Shown here: in pieces, positions 1 through 7,398 of the stretch
How positions within the stretch are numbered: position 1 is the stretch's first letter
How the letters are laid out: each line of letters begins with the position of its first letter
Source of the DNA: Pseudomonadota bacterium
GTDB taxonomy: Bacteria; Pseudomonadota; Alphaproteobacteria; Rhizobiales; Rhizobiaceae
Direction: 5' to 3'
Assembly: GCA_023451915.1 (NCBI GenBank)
Contig: JAEXXS010000316.1
Span: forward strand, 1-7,470
DNA: 7,470 nucleotides
Notes under the pieces: generated by a model
Seen by the model: the letters and a program-made list of their open reading frames with translations, nothing else
The model's database searches: none
Told to the model about the DNA's origin: nothing
Position numbers and translations under genes: made by a program

Positions 1-37
1 GGAGCAGGAGTTCCCGCTGTTTCAGCAATTGTTTCAT
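1..37 (-). CDS. rhaP: Start of ABC sugar permease, probably RhaP (partial)
   Basis: Only the first 12 codons are present, reading MKQLLKQRELLL, and the gene runs off the left edge. The ATG lies three bases after the rhaT stop codon, and GGAG ends six bases before it, overlapping the last rhaT codon, so the two genes are very likely translationally coupled. A short basic, leucine-rich N-terminus is what is expected before the first membrane helix of a CUT2-family permease. In rhizobial rha loci the gene after rhaT is the permease rhaP. The identity therefore rests on gene order and the N-terminus alone; no transmembrane segment is visible in the window. Confidence 0.6.
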   Translation of the reverse strand, partial: MKQLLKQRELLL

Positions 38-40
38 GAT

Positions 41-1606
<1,566 letters not shown>

Positions 1607-1638
1607 TGCAGATACCTGAAATCTTTTCCGGGAAACGG

Positions 1639-1669
1639 GAGGCGGCACCCGTTCAGCGAATGCCGCCTC
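1639..1669 (-). other. Stem-loop in rhaS-rhaT spacer (proximal to rhaT)
   Basis: GAGGCGGCA (1639-1647) and TGCCGCCTC (1661-1669) form a perfect 9-bp stem around a 13-base loop. No T-run follows it on the minus strand, so it does not look like a full Rho-independent terminator. It sits 32 bases upstream of the rhaT ATG. A role in mRNA stability or partial attenuation after the binding-protein gene is inference. Confidence 0.6.
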
Positions 1670-1680
1670 TTTTCATGAAG

Positions 1681-1701
1681 GCGCATCCTTTCGGGATGCG
1701 C
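1681..1701 (-). other. Stem-loop just after rhaS stop
   Basis: GCGCATCC (1681-1688) and GGATGCGC (1694-1701) make a perfect 8-bp stem with a five-base loop, beginning seven bases past the rhaS stop codon. On the minus strand it is followed by CTTCATG rather than a T-run. Together with the stem-loop at 1639-1669 it forms a tandem pair, the kind of structure that can protect a binding-protein transcript from 3' exonucleases. That function is inferred. Confidence 0.65.
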
Positions 1702-1708
1702 TTTTCCA

Positions 1709-2716
1709 TCAGAAGACCTTGGAGAACTGGTCGATGTTCTTCTCGTCATAGACGAAAGGATCGCTCATCGCGGCTTCGCCGTTTTCGCCGATCTTGATCT
1801 TGCCCATGCGTCCGGCATCAATTTCCGAGCCCGGCTTGCCATCGGTATCACCCTTGACGAGGTGATAGGCAATCTGTGTTGCCGAATAGCCAAGGTCGAT
1901 CGGGTTCCAGATCGCGAATTCCTTGGTCGCGCCCGACTTGATCGCGCCAGCCATTTCAGACGGCAGGCCAAGGCCCGTCACATAGACATCGCCGATCTTG
2001 CCCGCATCCTTCACGGCCTGCGAAGCGGCCAGAACGCCCACGGTGGTCGGTGCCACGATGACCTTGACATTCGGGTTCGACTTCAACAGGCCCTGCGCTT
2101 CGCGATAGCTCTTGTCGGCAAGATCGTCGCCATAGACGGTCGTGACCAGATTGAGGCCGGGGAAGTCCTTCAGCTGCTTCTTCATCTCGCCGATCCAGAT
2201 ATTCTGGTTGGTCGAGGTGGTGGTGGCGGAAAGGATCGCAAAATCGCCCTTGCCGTCCGGCAGGTGGTCGGCTGCAAGCTTCAGGCACATCTTGCCGATC
2301 AGCTCGTTGGACGATGGGTTGAGGTGCACGATACGGCCAGCCGGAGCCACGCCCGAATCCCACGAAATCACCTTGATGCCGCGCTGGGCGGCTTTTTTCA
2401 GTGCCGGTACGACCGCATCTGGATCATTGGCGGAAATGGCAATGGCGTTGACGCCCTGGGCGATCAGCGAATTGATGACTTCGATCTGGCCTTCGGCGGT
2501 TGTGGTGGTCGGGCCGGTATAGATGACCTCGACTTTGTCCTGTCCCTTGGCCAATTCCTTGGCCGCTTCCTGCGCGCCCTTATTGGCGGCTTCAAAGAAG
2601 CCGTTGCCGAGCGACTTCGCGACGAGCGCGATCTTCATGTCGGCAGCCTGCGCTTGGCCAGCCATGAAGGCGACAGCCAGTGCGGTGCCAAGTGCGAGTT
2701 TCTTGAAAAGCTTCAT
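1709..2716 (-). CDS. rhaS: Rhamnose-binding periplasmic protein RhaS
   Basis: A 335-residue periplasmic sugar-binding protein of the type-1 (RbsB-like) fold that would deliver L-rhamnose to the RhaT/RhaP transporter. The N-terminus MKLFKK followed by a hydrophobic stretch and AQA is a clear Sec signal peptide, with probable cleavage after Ala24. The mature chain starts ADMKIALVAK. Family hallmarks include the NGFFEAANKGAQEAAKEL helix (38-55), ISANDPDAVVPALKKA (94-109) and WDSG (119-122), equivalent to the ligand-binding DS motif of RbsB. GGGAGGA eight bases upstream supports the ATG at 2716; an in-frame upstream ATG at 2743 would add nine residues and block the signal sequence. Spacers with stem-loops flank it on both sides. 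The ligand is inferred from context; this is not the AraC-type activator called RhaS in E. coli. Confidence 0.9.
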   Translation of the reverse strand: MKLFKKLALGTALAVAFMAGQAQAADMKIALVAKSLGNGFFEAANKGAQEAAKELAKGQDKVEVIYTGPTTTTAEGQIEVINSLIAQGVNAIAISANDPDAVVPALKKAAQRGIKVISWDSGVAPAGRIVHLNPSSNELIGKMCLKLAADHLPDGKGDFAILSATTTSTNQNIWIGEMKKQLKDFPGLNLVTTVYGDDLADKSYREAQGLLKSNPNVKVIVAPTTVGVLAASQAVKDAGKIGDVYVTGLGLPSEMAGAIKSGATKEFAIWNPIDLGYSATQIAYHLVKGDTDGKPGSEIDAGRMGKIKIGENGEAAMSDPFVYDEKNIDQFSKVF

Positions 2717-2755
2717 GTCTCGTTCCTCCCAGTATAAAGACATAGTTTGACAACG

Positions 2756-2775
2756 ATCCCGGCATTGGCCGGGAT
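2756..2775 (-). other. Stem-loop between rhaR and rhaS
   Basis: ATCCCGGC (2756-2763) and GCCGGGAT (2768-2775) are a perfect 8-bp inverted repeat with a four-base loop, 15 bases beyond the rhaR stop and 39 bases before the rhaS ATG. The minus-strand bases after it (CGTTGTC) are not a T-run, so termination is unlikely to be complete. It may be an mRNA processing or stability element that separates low regulator expression from high rhaS expression; this is inference. Confidence 0.55.
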
Positions 2776-2790
2776 GCTAATGAAGTTGGC

Positions 2791-3615
2791 TCAGGCAACC
2801 TCGGCGGAATCCCCCTGTTCGCCGCCCTTGCCGGCATTTGCGGAAGCCTGCGCTACAATCAGCCGGATACCCGCATTTTCGACCATCCGCCGCGCCTCAT
2901 CAGAAATGCCGTCATCGGTGATCAGCGTGCTGACCCGGTCGAGTGGGCAAAGGATGAGGCTGGAACGGCGGGTGAATTTGGTTGAATCGACCATCAGGAC
3001 AAGTTCGTCCGCCTGGCCCATTAGTTTCTGTTCGCTCTGGATGATCAGCGCGTCGGATTCCATCACGCCGAGCGGGCTCACACCCTGACAGCCCATGAAC
3101 ATGCGCCGTCCGTAAAAATTACGGATGACGTCATTGTCGAAAGGCGAAAGGATCAGGCTCTGGTCGCGATAGATCGCGCCGCCGGGCACGATCACCGTGC
3201 TTTTCGACTGGCGCAGAAGATGTTCGGCAATGGCAAACGAATTGGTCAGAACCTGCAGACGACGCGCGGTCAGATAATGCACCATCTGGAACGTCGTGGA
3301 GCCGCCATTGATGATGATACTGTCGCCTTCATCGCAAAGCGCCACGGCTTCGCGGGCGATGGCGCGCTTGCGATCGCCATTTTCGGATTCGGAAACCTTG
3401 AACGGACGCCCTGCCAGACTGCCGAATTGCGGTGGGTGGATAGCCTCTGCACCACCGCGCACGCGCTTGATTCGGCCCTGCATATGCAACGATGCGATAT
3501 CGCGCCGAAGGGTCGCTTCCGACGCCTCCGTCAATTCCACCAGATCCTGAATGGTGATCACCGGCTTTTCCTGAACAGCGCTCAGGATGATGCGGTGGCG
3601 CTCTCTTTCGTGCAT
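2791..3615 (-). CDS. rhaR: DeoR-family transcriptional regulator RhaR
   Basis: A 274-residue cytoplasmic DNA-binding protein of the DeoR sugar-regulator family. Residues 1-58 form the winged helix-turn-helix, with the recognition helix SEATLRRDIASL at 32-43 and the wing RIKRVRGGA at 48-56. The sensor domain shows INGGSTTFQ (102-110), LTNS (123-126), MVDSTKF (208-214) and LITDDGIS (231-238), all typical of DeoR effector domains that sense sugar phosphates. I chose the ATG at 3615 because AGGAGG lies just upstream; an in-frame ATG at 3633 lacks a ribosome-binding site. As the first gene of the minus-strand unit it probably controls its own operon and the divergent rhaDI. In R. leguminosarum the RhaR homologue is a negative regulator, so repression relieved by a rhamnose catabolite is the likely mode here. 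Confidence 0.9.
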   Translation of the reverse strand: MHERERHRIILSAVQEKPVITIQDLVELTEASEATLRRDIASLHMQGRIKRVRGGAEAIHPPQFGSLAGRPFKVSESENGDRKRAIAREAVALCDEGDSIIINGGSTTFQMVHYLTARRLQVLTNSFAIAEHLLRQSKSTVIVPGGAIYRDQSLILSPFDNDVIRNFYGRRMFMGCQGVSPLGVMESDALIIQSEQKLMGQADELVLMVDSTKFTRRSSLILCPLDRVSTLITDDGISDEARRMVENAGIRLIVAQASANAGKGGEQGDSAEVA

Positions 3616-3632
3616 GGCTCCTCCTGCTCCCA

Positions 3633-3661
3633 TCTATTCTCATATTGCCGCCGCCTGTCAA
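3633..3661 (-). promoter_or_regulatory. Candidate promoter for rhaR-S-T operon
   Basis: On the minus strand a consensus -35 TTGACA (3661-3656) lies inside the left operator arm. With 17-bp spacing the -10 position reads AATAGA (3638-3633), a weak match. A start about seven bases further on would leave a very short leader of roughly 11 bases before the rhaR ATG, so the -35 call is stronger than the -10 call. Confidence 0.4.
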
Positions 3662-3674
3662 TCATAAACAATCA
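3655..3674 (-). promoter_or_regulatory. Left RhaR operator arm (putative)
   Basis: This 20-bp arm is the inverted copy of 3710-3729 with one mismatch. On the minus strand it reads TGATTG, TTTA, TGATTG, then ACAG, so GATTG occurs twice exactly 10 bp apart (as CAATC at 3659-3663 and 3669-3673 on the plus strand). It contains the rhaR-side -35 hexamer, so a bound repressor would cover the promoter. Assignment to RhaR is by location and family habit. Confidence 0.65.
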
Positions 3675-3700
3675 ATAATTCGCACATGCGTGAAATATTT

Positions 3701-3729
3701 GATCGGTTATGATTGTTTGTGATTGACAG
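3701..3729 (+). promoter_or_regulatory. Right RhaR operator arm with three phased half-sites (putative)
   Basis: GATCG at 3701-3705, GATTG at 3711-3715 and GATTG at 3721-3725 recur at exactly 10-bp steps. Bases 3710-3729 match the left arm in inverted orientation at 19 of 20 positions. The outermost bases form the TTGACA -35 of the rhaD promoter. Inner GATTG units of the two arms are 42 bp apart centre to centre, about four helical turns, which would let repressors on the two arms face the same side of the DNA. Confidence 0.65.
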
Positions 3730-3752
3730 TATTTCGTTTCATGCGTCATATC
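3723..3752 (+). promoter_or_regulatory. Candidate promoter for rhaDI
   Basis: A perfect -35 TTGACA (3723-3728) overlaps the outer end of the right operator arm. The matching -10 is poor: TCATAT or CATATC around 3746-3752 with 17-18 bp spacing. Transcription would begin near 3758, giving a leader of about 65 bases before the rhaD ATG. A weak -10 beside a perfect -35 is plausible for a regulated alphaproteobacterial promoter. Confidence 0.5.
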
Positions 3753-3824
3753 TGCCGCCAACATGATCGCTCGCGCATGGGAAGGTGCGCGACGCGATTG
3801 GCCATACAGACTTGGGAGGATGAC

Positions 3825-5921
3825 ATGGTGGTCAGCAATCGGCTGCTCGATAATCGCTGGGACGACGCCAAGGCGGCAACGCTGGATGAGCCGGGAAAGC
3901 TGCTTTATCGCTCCAATCTTCTCGGGTCAGACAAGCGCATCACCAATTACGGTGGCGGCAACACCTCTGCCAAGGTTGAGGAAATCGATCCGCTGACCGG
4001 CGAAAAGGTTCAGGTTCTCTGGGTCAAGGGCTCGGGCGGCGATATCGGCACCATCAAGCTTGACGGTTTCGCCACGCTTTATCAGGACAAGCTCGATGCG
4101 CTAAAGGGCATCTATAAGGGCGTTGAGGATGAAGACCGCATGGTTGCCTTCCTGCCGCACTGCACGTTCAATCTCAACCCGCGCGCTGCTTCCATCGATA
4201 CGCCGCTGCATGGCTTTGTCGCCTTCAAGCATGTGGACCACATGCATCCCGATGCGATCATCGCGATTGCTGCGTCGAAAAATTCCCGCGAACTGACAGC
4301 GGAAATTTTCGGTGACGAAATCGGCTGGCTGCCATGGCGTCGCCCCGGTTTCCAGCTCGGTCTCGATCTCGAAGCTTTCGTCAAGGCGCATCCGCAGGCC
4401 AAGGGCGTAGTCCTTGAAAGTCATGGGCTTTTCACCTGGGCCGACGATGCGAAGACCTGTTATGAAACCACGCTTGCCATCATCAACAAGGCCATTGAAT
4501 GGTTGGACCGGAAGACGGCGGGCAAAGCCGCTTTCGGCGGTGCTGTCACACAAAGCCTGGCTGCTTCCGAGCGCCGCGCCATCGCCGCGCAGCTGATGCC
4601 GGAAATTCGCGGGCTTATCGGCAAGGAAGAGCGCAAGCTCGGTCATTTCGACGATCAGGATGCGGTGCTGGAATTCGTGAATTCGAAGGATCTGCGCCCG
4701 CTCGCAGCACTCGGCACATCCTGCCCGGACCATTTTCTGCGCACCAAGATCCGCCCGCTGGTCGTCAATTTCGATGCTGCCAAGCCCGATGTCGATGCCG
4801 TGGTTGCCGGGCTTGAGGATGCGTTGCAAGCCTATCGCGCCGACTACAAGCGCTATTATGAAGCCTGCAAGCACGACAATTCGCCGAAGATGCGCGATCC
4901 CAATCCGGTGGTTTTCCTGATCCCCGGCGTCGGCATGTTGTCCTTCGCGCGCGACAAGGCGACGGCGCGCATCGCCGGTGAGTTTTATGTCAACGCGATC
5001 AACGTCATGCGTGGCGCATCCGGCGTATCGGAATATCAGGGCCTGCCGGAACAGGAAGCCTTCGATATCGAATATTGGCTGCTTGAGGAAGCCAAGCTGC
5101 AGCGCATGCCGAAGCCGAAGAGCCTCGCCGGGCGCATTGCGCTTATCACTGGCGGCGCAGGAGGCATCGGCTATGCCACAGCGGAACGGCTGGCAGGCGA
5201 GGGCGCTTGCGTGGTTTTGGCGGATATTGACGCAGAATCGCTCAAATCCGCTCACGCCAATCTGTCGAAGCGCTTTGGCGCTGATCAGGTACGCAGCGTT
5301 GAACTGAACGTCACCGACGAAAAGGGCGTCGCAAACGCCTTTGTCGAGGCCAGTGTGGAGCTGGGCGGCATCGACATTCTGGTCTCCAATGCAGGCATTG
5401 CGTCGTCGGCCCCGGTCGAAGCCACTGAATTGTCGATGTGGAACCGCAATATCGACATTCTGGCGACCGGCTATTTCCTCGTTTCGCGTGAGGCGTTCCG
5501 CTTGTTCCGTCGCCAGAAGATTGGCGGCAATGTGGTGTTCGTCGCTTCCAAGAATGGTCTAGCAGCTTCACCCAATGCGTCCGCCTATTGCACGGCCAAG
5601 GCTGCGGAAATCCATCTGGCCCGCTGTCTCGCGCTGGAAGGTGCCGATGCCGGTATCCGCGTCAATGTGGTCAATCCGGATGCGGTTCTGCGCGGCTCCA
5701 AAATCTGGGATGGTGAATGGCGCGAACAGCGCGCGGCATCGTCGAAGATCGACGTTTCGGAGCTGGAGGAGCATTATCGCAAGCGGTCGCTATTGAAGCT
5801 CAATGTCCTGCCGGAAGATATTGCCGAGGCGATCTATTTCCTCGCCAGCGACGCTTCGGCTAAATCCACCGGCAACATCATCAATGTCGATGCCGGGAAC
5901 CAGCAGAGCTTTCCGCGCTGA
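3825..5921 (+). CDS. rhaD: Bifunctional rhamnulose-1-phosphate aldolase / short-chain dehydrogenase RhaD
   Basis: A 698-residue cytoplasmic fusion enzyme, the usual length for rhizobial RhaD. The N-terminal half (about 1-420) is a class II aldolase: GGGNTS (43-48), the zinc-binding HxH at His139 and His141, and a third ligand candidate His200 in ESHGLF. It would split L-rhamnulose-1-phosphate into DHAP and L-lactaldehyde. The C-terminal half (about 433-698) is a classical SDR: TGGAGGIG (442-449), Asp467 at the end of the second strand favouring NAD over NADP, NAG (522-524), Ser575, and Tyr588-x3-Lys592. This domain probably acts on the lactaldehyde released by the first; related fusions elsewhere are called RhaEW and have been described as oxidising lactaldehyde to lactate. 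GGGAGG at 3814-3819 selects the ATG at 3825 over in-frame ATGs at 3741 and 3777 that lack one. rhaI follows after 30 bases. No lesion is seen; all catalytic residues are present. Confidence 0.93.
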   Translation: MVVSNRLLDNRWDDAKAATLDEPGKLLYRSNLLGSDKRITNYGGGNTSAKVEEIDPLTGEKVQVLWVKGSGGDIGTIKLDGFATLYQDKLDALKGIYKGVEDEDRMVAFLPHCTFNLNPRAASIDTPLHGFVAFKHVDHMHPDAIIAIAASKNSRELTAEIFGDEIGWLPWRRPGFQLGLDLEAFVKAHPQAKGVVLESHGLFTWADDAKTCYETTLAIINKAIEWLDRKTAGKAAFGGAVTQSLAASERRAIAAQLMPEIRGLIGKEERKLGHFDDQDAVLEFVNSKDLRPLAALGTSCPDHFLRTKIRPLVVNFDAAKPDVDAVVAGLEDALQAYRADYKRYYEACKHDNSPKMRDPNPVVFLIPGVGMLSFARDKATARIAGEFYVNAINVMRGASGVSEYQGLPEQEAFDIEYWLLEEAKLQRMPKPKSLAGRIALITGGAGGIGYATAERLAGEGACVVLADIDAESLKSAHANLSKRFGADQVRSVELNVTDEKGVANAFVEASVELGGIDILVSNAGIASSAPVEATELSMWNRNIDILATGYFLVSREAFRLFRRQKIGGNVVFVASKNGLAASPNASAYCTAKAAEIHLARCLALEGADAGIRVNVVNPDAVLRGSKIWDGEWREQRAASSKIDVSELEEHYRKRSLLKLNVLPEDIAEAIYFLASDASAKSTGNIINVDAGNQQSFPR

Positions 5922-5951
5922 CCGTATCATCAGGACATTCTGGGAGGAACC

Positions 5952-7244
5952 ATGTCCGATCAACTTATTGCGGCGGATTTTATCGCCGAGCATAATTCCG
6001 GTTTCGAAAAGGCGCTGAAAAGCGATTATCAGGCGCTGGGTGCGCAGCTGGCGCGTCGCGGCATTGAGATCGACACCATCACCGACAAGGTGGCAAGCTA
6101 TTTCGTCGCCGTGCCTTCGTGGGGCACTGGCACGGGCGGCACCCGTTTTGGTCGCTTTCCGGGCGGCGGTGAGCCGCGTGGCATTTTCGACAAGCTGGAC
6201 GATTGCGCTGTCATCAACGAATTGTCGCGCGCAACGCCGAATGTCTCGCTGCATATTCCATGGGACAAGACAGATCCGAAGAAGCTGAAGGCCCATGCCG
6301 CAGGGCTGGGTCTCGGCTTCGACGCCATGAATTCAAACACGTTTTCGGATGCCGCCGATCAGAAACTGTCCTACAAATACGGATCACTCACCCATGTCGA
6401 TCCGGCGGTGCGGGCGCAGGCTGTTGAACACAATCTCGAATGTATCGAAATCGGCAAGGCCATCGGTTCCAAGGCGCTGACGGTCTGGCTCGGCGACGGG
6501 TCCAACTTTCCCGGCCAGCAGAATTTCACCCGTGCCTTCGAGCGCTATCTCGCTTCAATGGGCGAAATCTATAAAGCGCTGCCCGATGACTGGCGCTTGT
6601 TCTCCGAGCATAAAATGTATGAACCGGCCTTCTATTCGACGGTGGTTCAGGACTGGGGCACAAATTATCTCATCGCTTCGACGCTTGGTCCCAAGGCGCA
6701 ATGTCTGGTCGATCTTGGCCACCATGCGCCCAACACCAATATTGAAATGATCGTGGCGCGGCTGATGCAGTTCGGCAAGCTCGGCGGTTTCCATTTCAAC
6801 GACAGCAAATATGGCGATGACGATCTCGATGCCGGTTCCATCGATCCCTATCGCCTGTTCCTGGTGTTCAACGAGCTGGTGGATGCCGACTATCGTGGCG
6901 TGAAGGATTTTAACCCGGCGCATATGATCGACCAGTCGCACAATGTGACTGATCCGCTGGAAAGCCTCATTTCGTCGGCCAATGAAATCCGCCGCGCCTA
7001 TGCGCAGGCGCTGCTGGTGGACCGCGAGGCGCTGGAAACCTATCAGCAGGAAAACGATGCGCTGATGGCGTCCGACACGCTGAAACGCGCCTATCGCACC
7101 GATGTGGAGCCGATTTTGGCCGAAGCGCGTCGGCGTACCGGCGGGGCGATCGAACCGATTGCCGCCTATCGCGCCAGCGGTTATCGCCAGAAAGTCGCAG
7201 CCGAACGCCCGGAAAGCAAAAGCGACAGCGGCGCTTTCAACTGA
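5952..7244 (+). CDS. rhaI: L-rhamnose isomerase RhaI (Pseudomonas stutzeri type)
   Basis: A 430-residue cytoplasmic enzyme that interconverts L-rhamnose and L-rhamnulose, the first catabolic step. The residues at the positions reported for P. stutzeri L-rhamnose isomerase are all here with the same numbering: Glu219 (FSEHK), Asp254 and His257 (VDLGHHAP), His281 (FHFND), Asp289 and Asp291 (YGDDDLD) and Asp327 (MIDQSH) for the two metal sites, plus His101 (HIPWD) and Lys221 near the substrate. This agreement relies on my memory of the published numbering. The fold is a TIM barrel with a C-terminal helical extension. GGGAGGA lies directly upstream of the ATG, and the gene is 30 bases after rhaD, so both are cotranscribed. 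The P. stutzeri type also accepts other aldoses such as allose, so substrate range could be broad. Confidence 0.93.
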   Translation: MSDQLIAADFIAEHNSGFEKALKSDYQALGAQLARRGIEIDTITDKVASYFVAVPSWGTGTGGTRFGRFPGGGEPRGIFDKLDDCAVINELSRATPNVSLHIPWDKTDPKKLKAHAAGLGLGFDAMNSNTFSDAADQKLSYKYGSLTHVDPAVRAQAVEHNLECIEIGKAIGSKALTVWLGDGSNFPGQQNFTRAFERYLASMGEIYKALPDDWRLFSEHKMYEPAFYSTVVQDWGTNYLIASTLGPKAQCLVDLGHHAPNTNIEMIVARLMQFGKLGGFHFNDSKYGDDDLDAGSIDPYRLFLVFNELVDADYRGVKDFNPAHMIDQSHNVTDPLESLISSANEIRRAYAQALLVDREALETYQQENDALMASDTLKRAYRTDVEPILAEARRRTGGAIEPIAAYRASGYRQKVAAERPESKSDSGAFN

Positions 7245-7257
7245 TGAAGCTCAAACA

Positions 7258-7306
7258 AGCGCCGACGAAATTTTCTTCGCCGGCGCTGATCTATCTATTT
7301 GTTTTT
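7258..7306 (+). terminator. Probable rhaDI terminator
   Basis: AGCGCCG (7258-7264) pairs with CGGCGCT (7281-7287); after one mismatch CGAA (7266-7269) pairs with TTCG (7276-7279), giving an 11-bp interrupted stem. A T-rich stretch at 7296-7306 follows, with a gap of about ten bases after the stem, so it is a weaker than ideal Rho-independent terminator. It starts 14 bases after the rhaI stop. It may also help end the convergent minus-strand gene. Confidence 0.6.
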
Positions 7307-7328
7307 GCGCATTATCCCACGCATCGAA

Positions 7329-7380
7329 GCGGGATCAGAAATCAGTCCAGTGGACTGATTTCCCCGCGTAGGCGCTACGC
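7329..7380. repeat. Nested palindromic element, possible dispersed repeat
   Basis: Bases 7338-7362 form a perfect 25-bp palindrome: GAAATCAGTCCA, a single G, then TGGACTGATTTC. Outside it GCGGG (7329-7333) pairs with CCCGC (7363-7367), leaving ATCA as a bulge. Next to it GCGTAG (7366-7371) and CTACGC (7375-7380) make a second small hairpin. There is no T-run on either side. The spacer from 7245 to 7398 holds no gene; this element and the stem-loop at 7258-7287 are its only visible content. Brucella and its relatives are known to carry roughly 100-bp dispersed palindromic repeats (Bru-RS); membership of this element in such a family is a guess from its form. Confidence 0.6.
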
Positions 7381-7398
7381 ACTTTTGCCGGAAATGCT

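Noticed and set aside
1607..1648. In-frame GTG that would extend RhaT by 14 residues
   Set aside because: The GTG abuts the 9-bp stem at 1639-1669 and has no clear ribosome-binding site; the ATG at 1606 has CAGG at suitable spacing and a family-like N-terminus.
1862..2737. Long plus-strand open frame opposite rhaS (291 codons)
   Set aside because: The translation is low-complexity and rich in Arg, Gly, Asp and His, as expected of an antisense shadow; rhaS has signal peptide, motifs and a ribosome-binding site.
2717..2752. Possible separate rhaS promoter (TTGTCA and TATACT on the minus strand)
   Set aside because: The two hexamers are only 11 bases apart and TATACT abuts the ribosome-binding site, so the geometry is wrong for a sigma-70 promoter.
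3723..3824. In-frame TTG/ATG codons (3723, 3741, 3777) that would extend RhaD by up to 34 residues
   Set aside because: They fall in the operator, the promoter or the leader and lack a ribosome-binding site; GGGAGG sits five bases before the ATG at 3825, giving the usual RhaD length.
4101..5255. Long open frame on the minus strand opposite rhaD (384 codons)
   Set aside because: It is antisense to conserved aldolase coding sequence, shows no recognisable motif, and long antisense frames are common in GC-rich genes.
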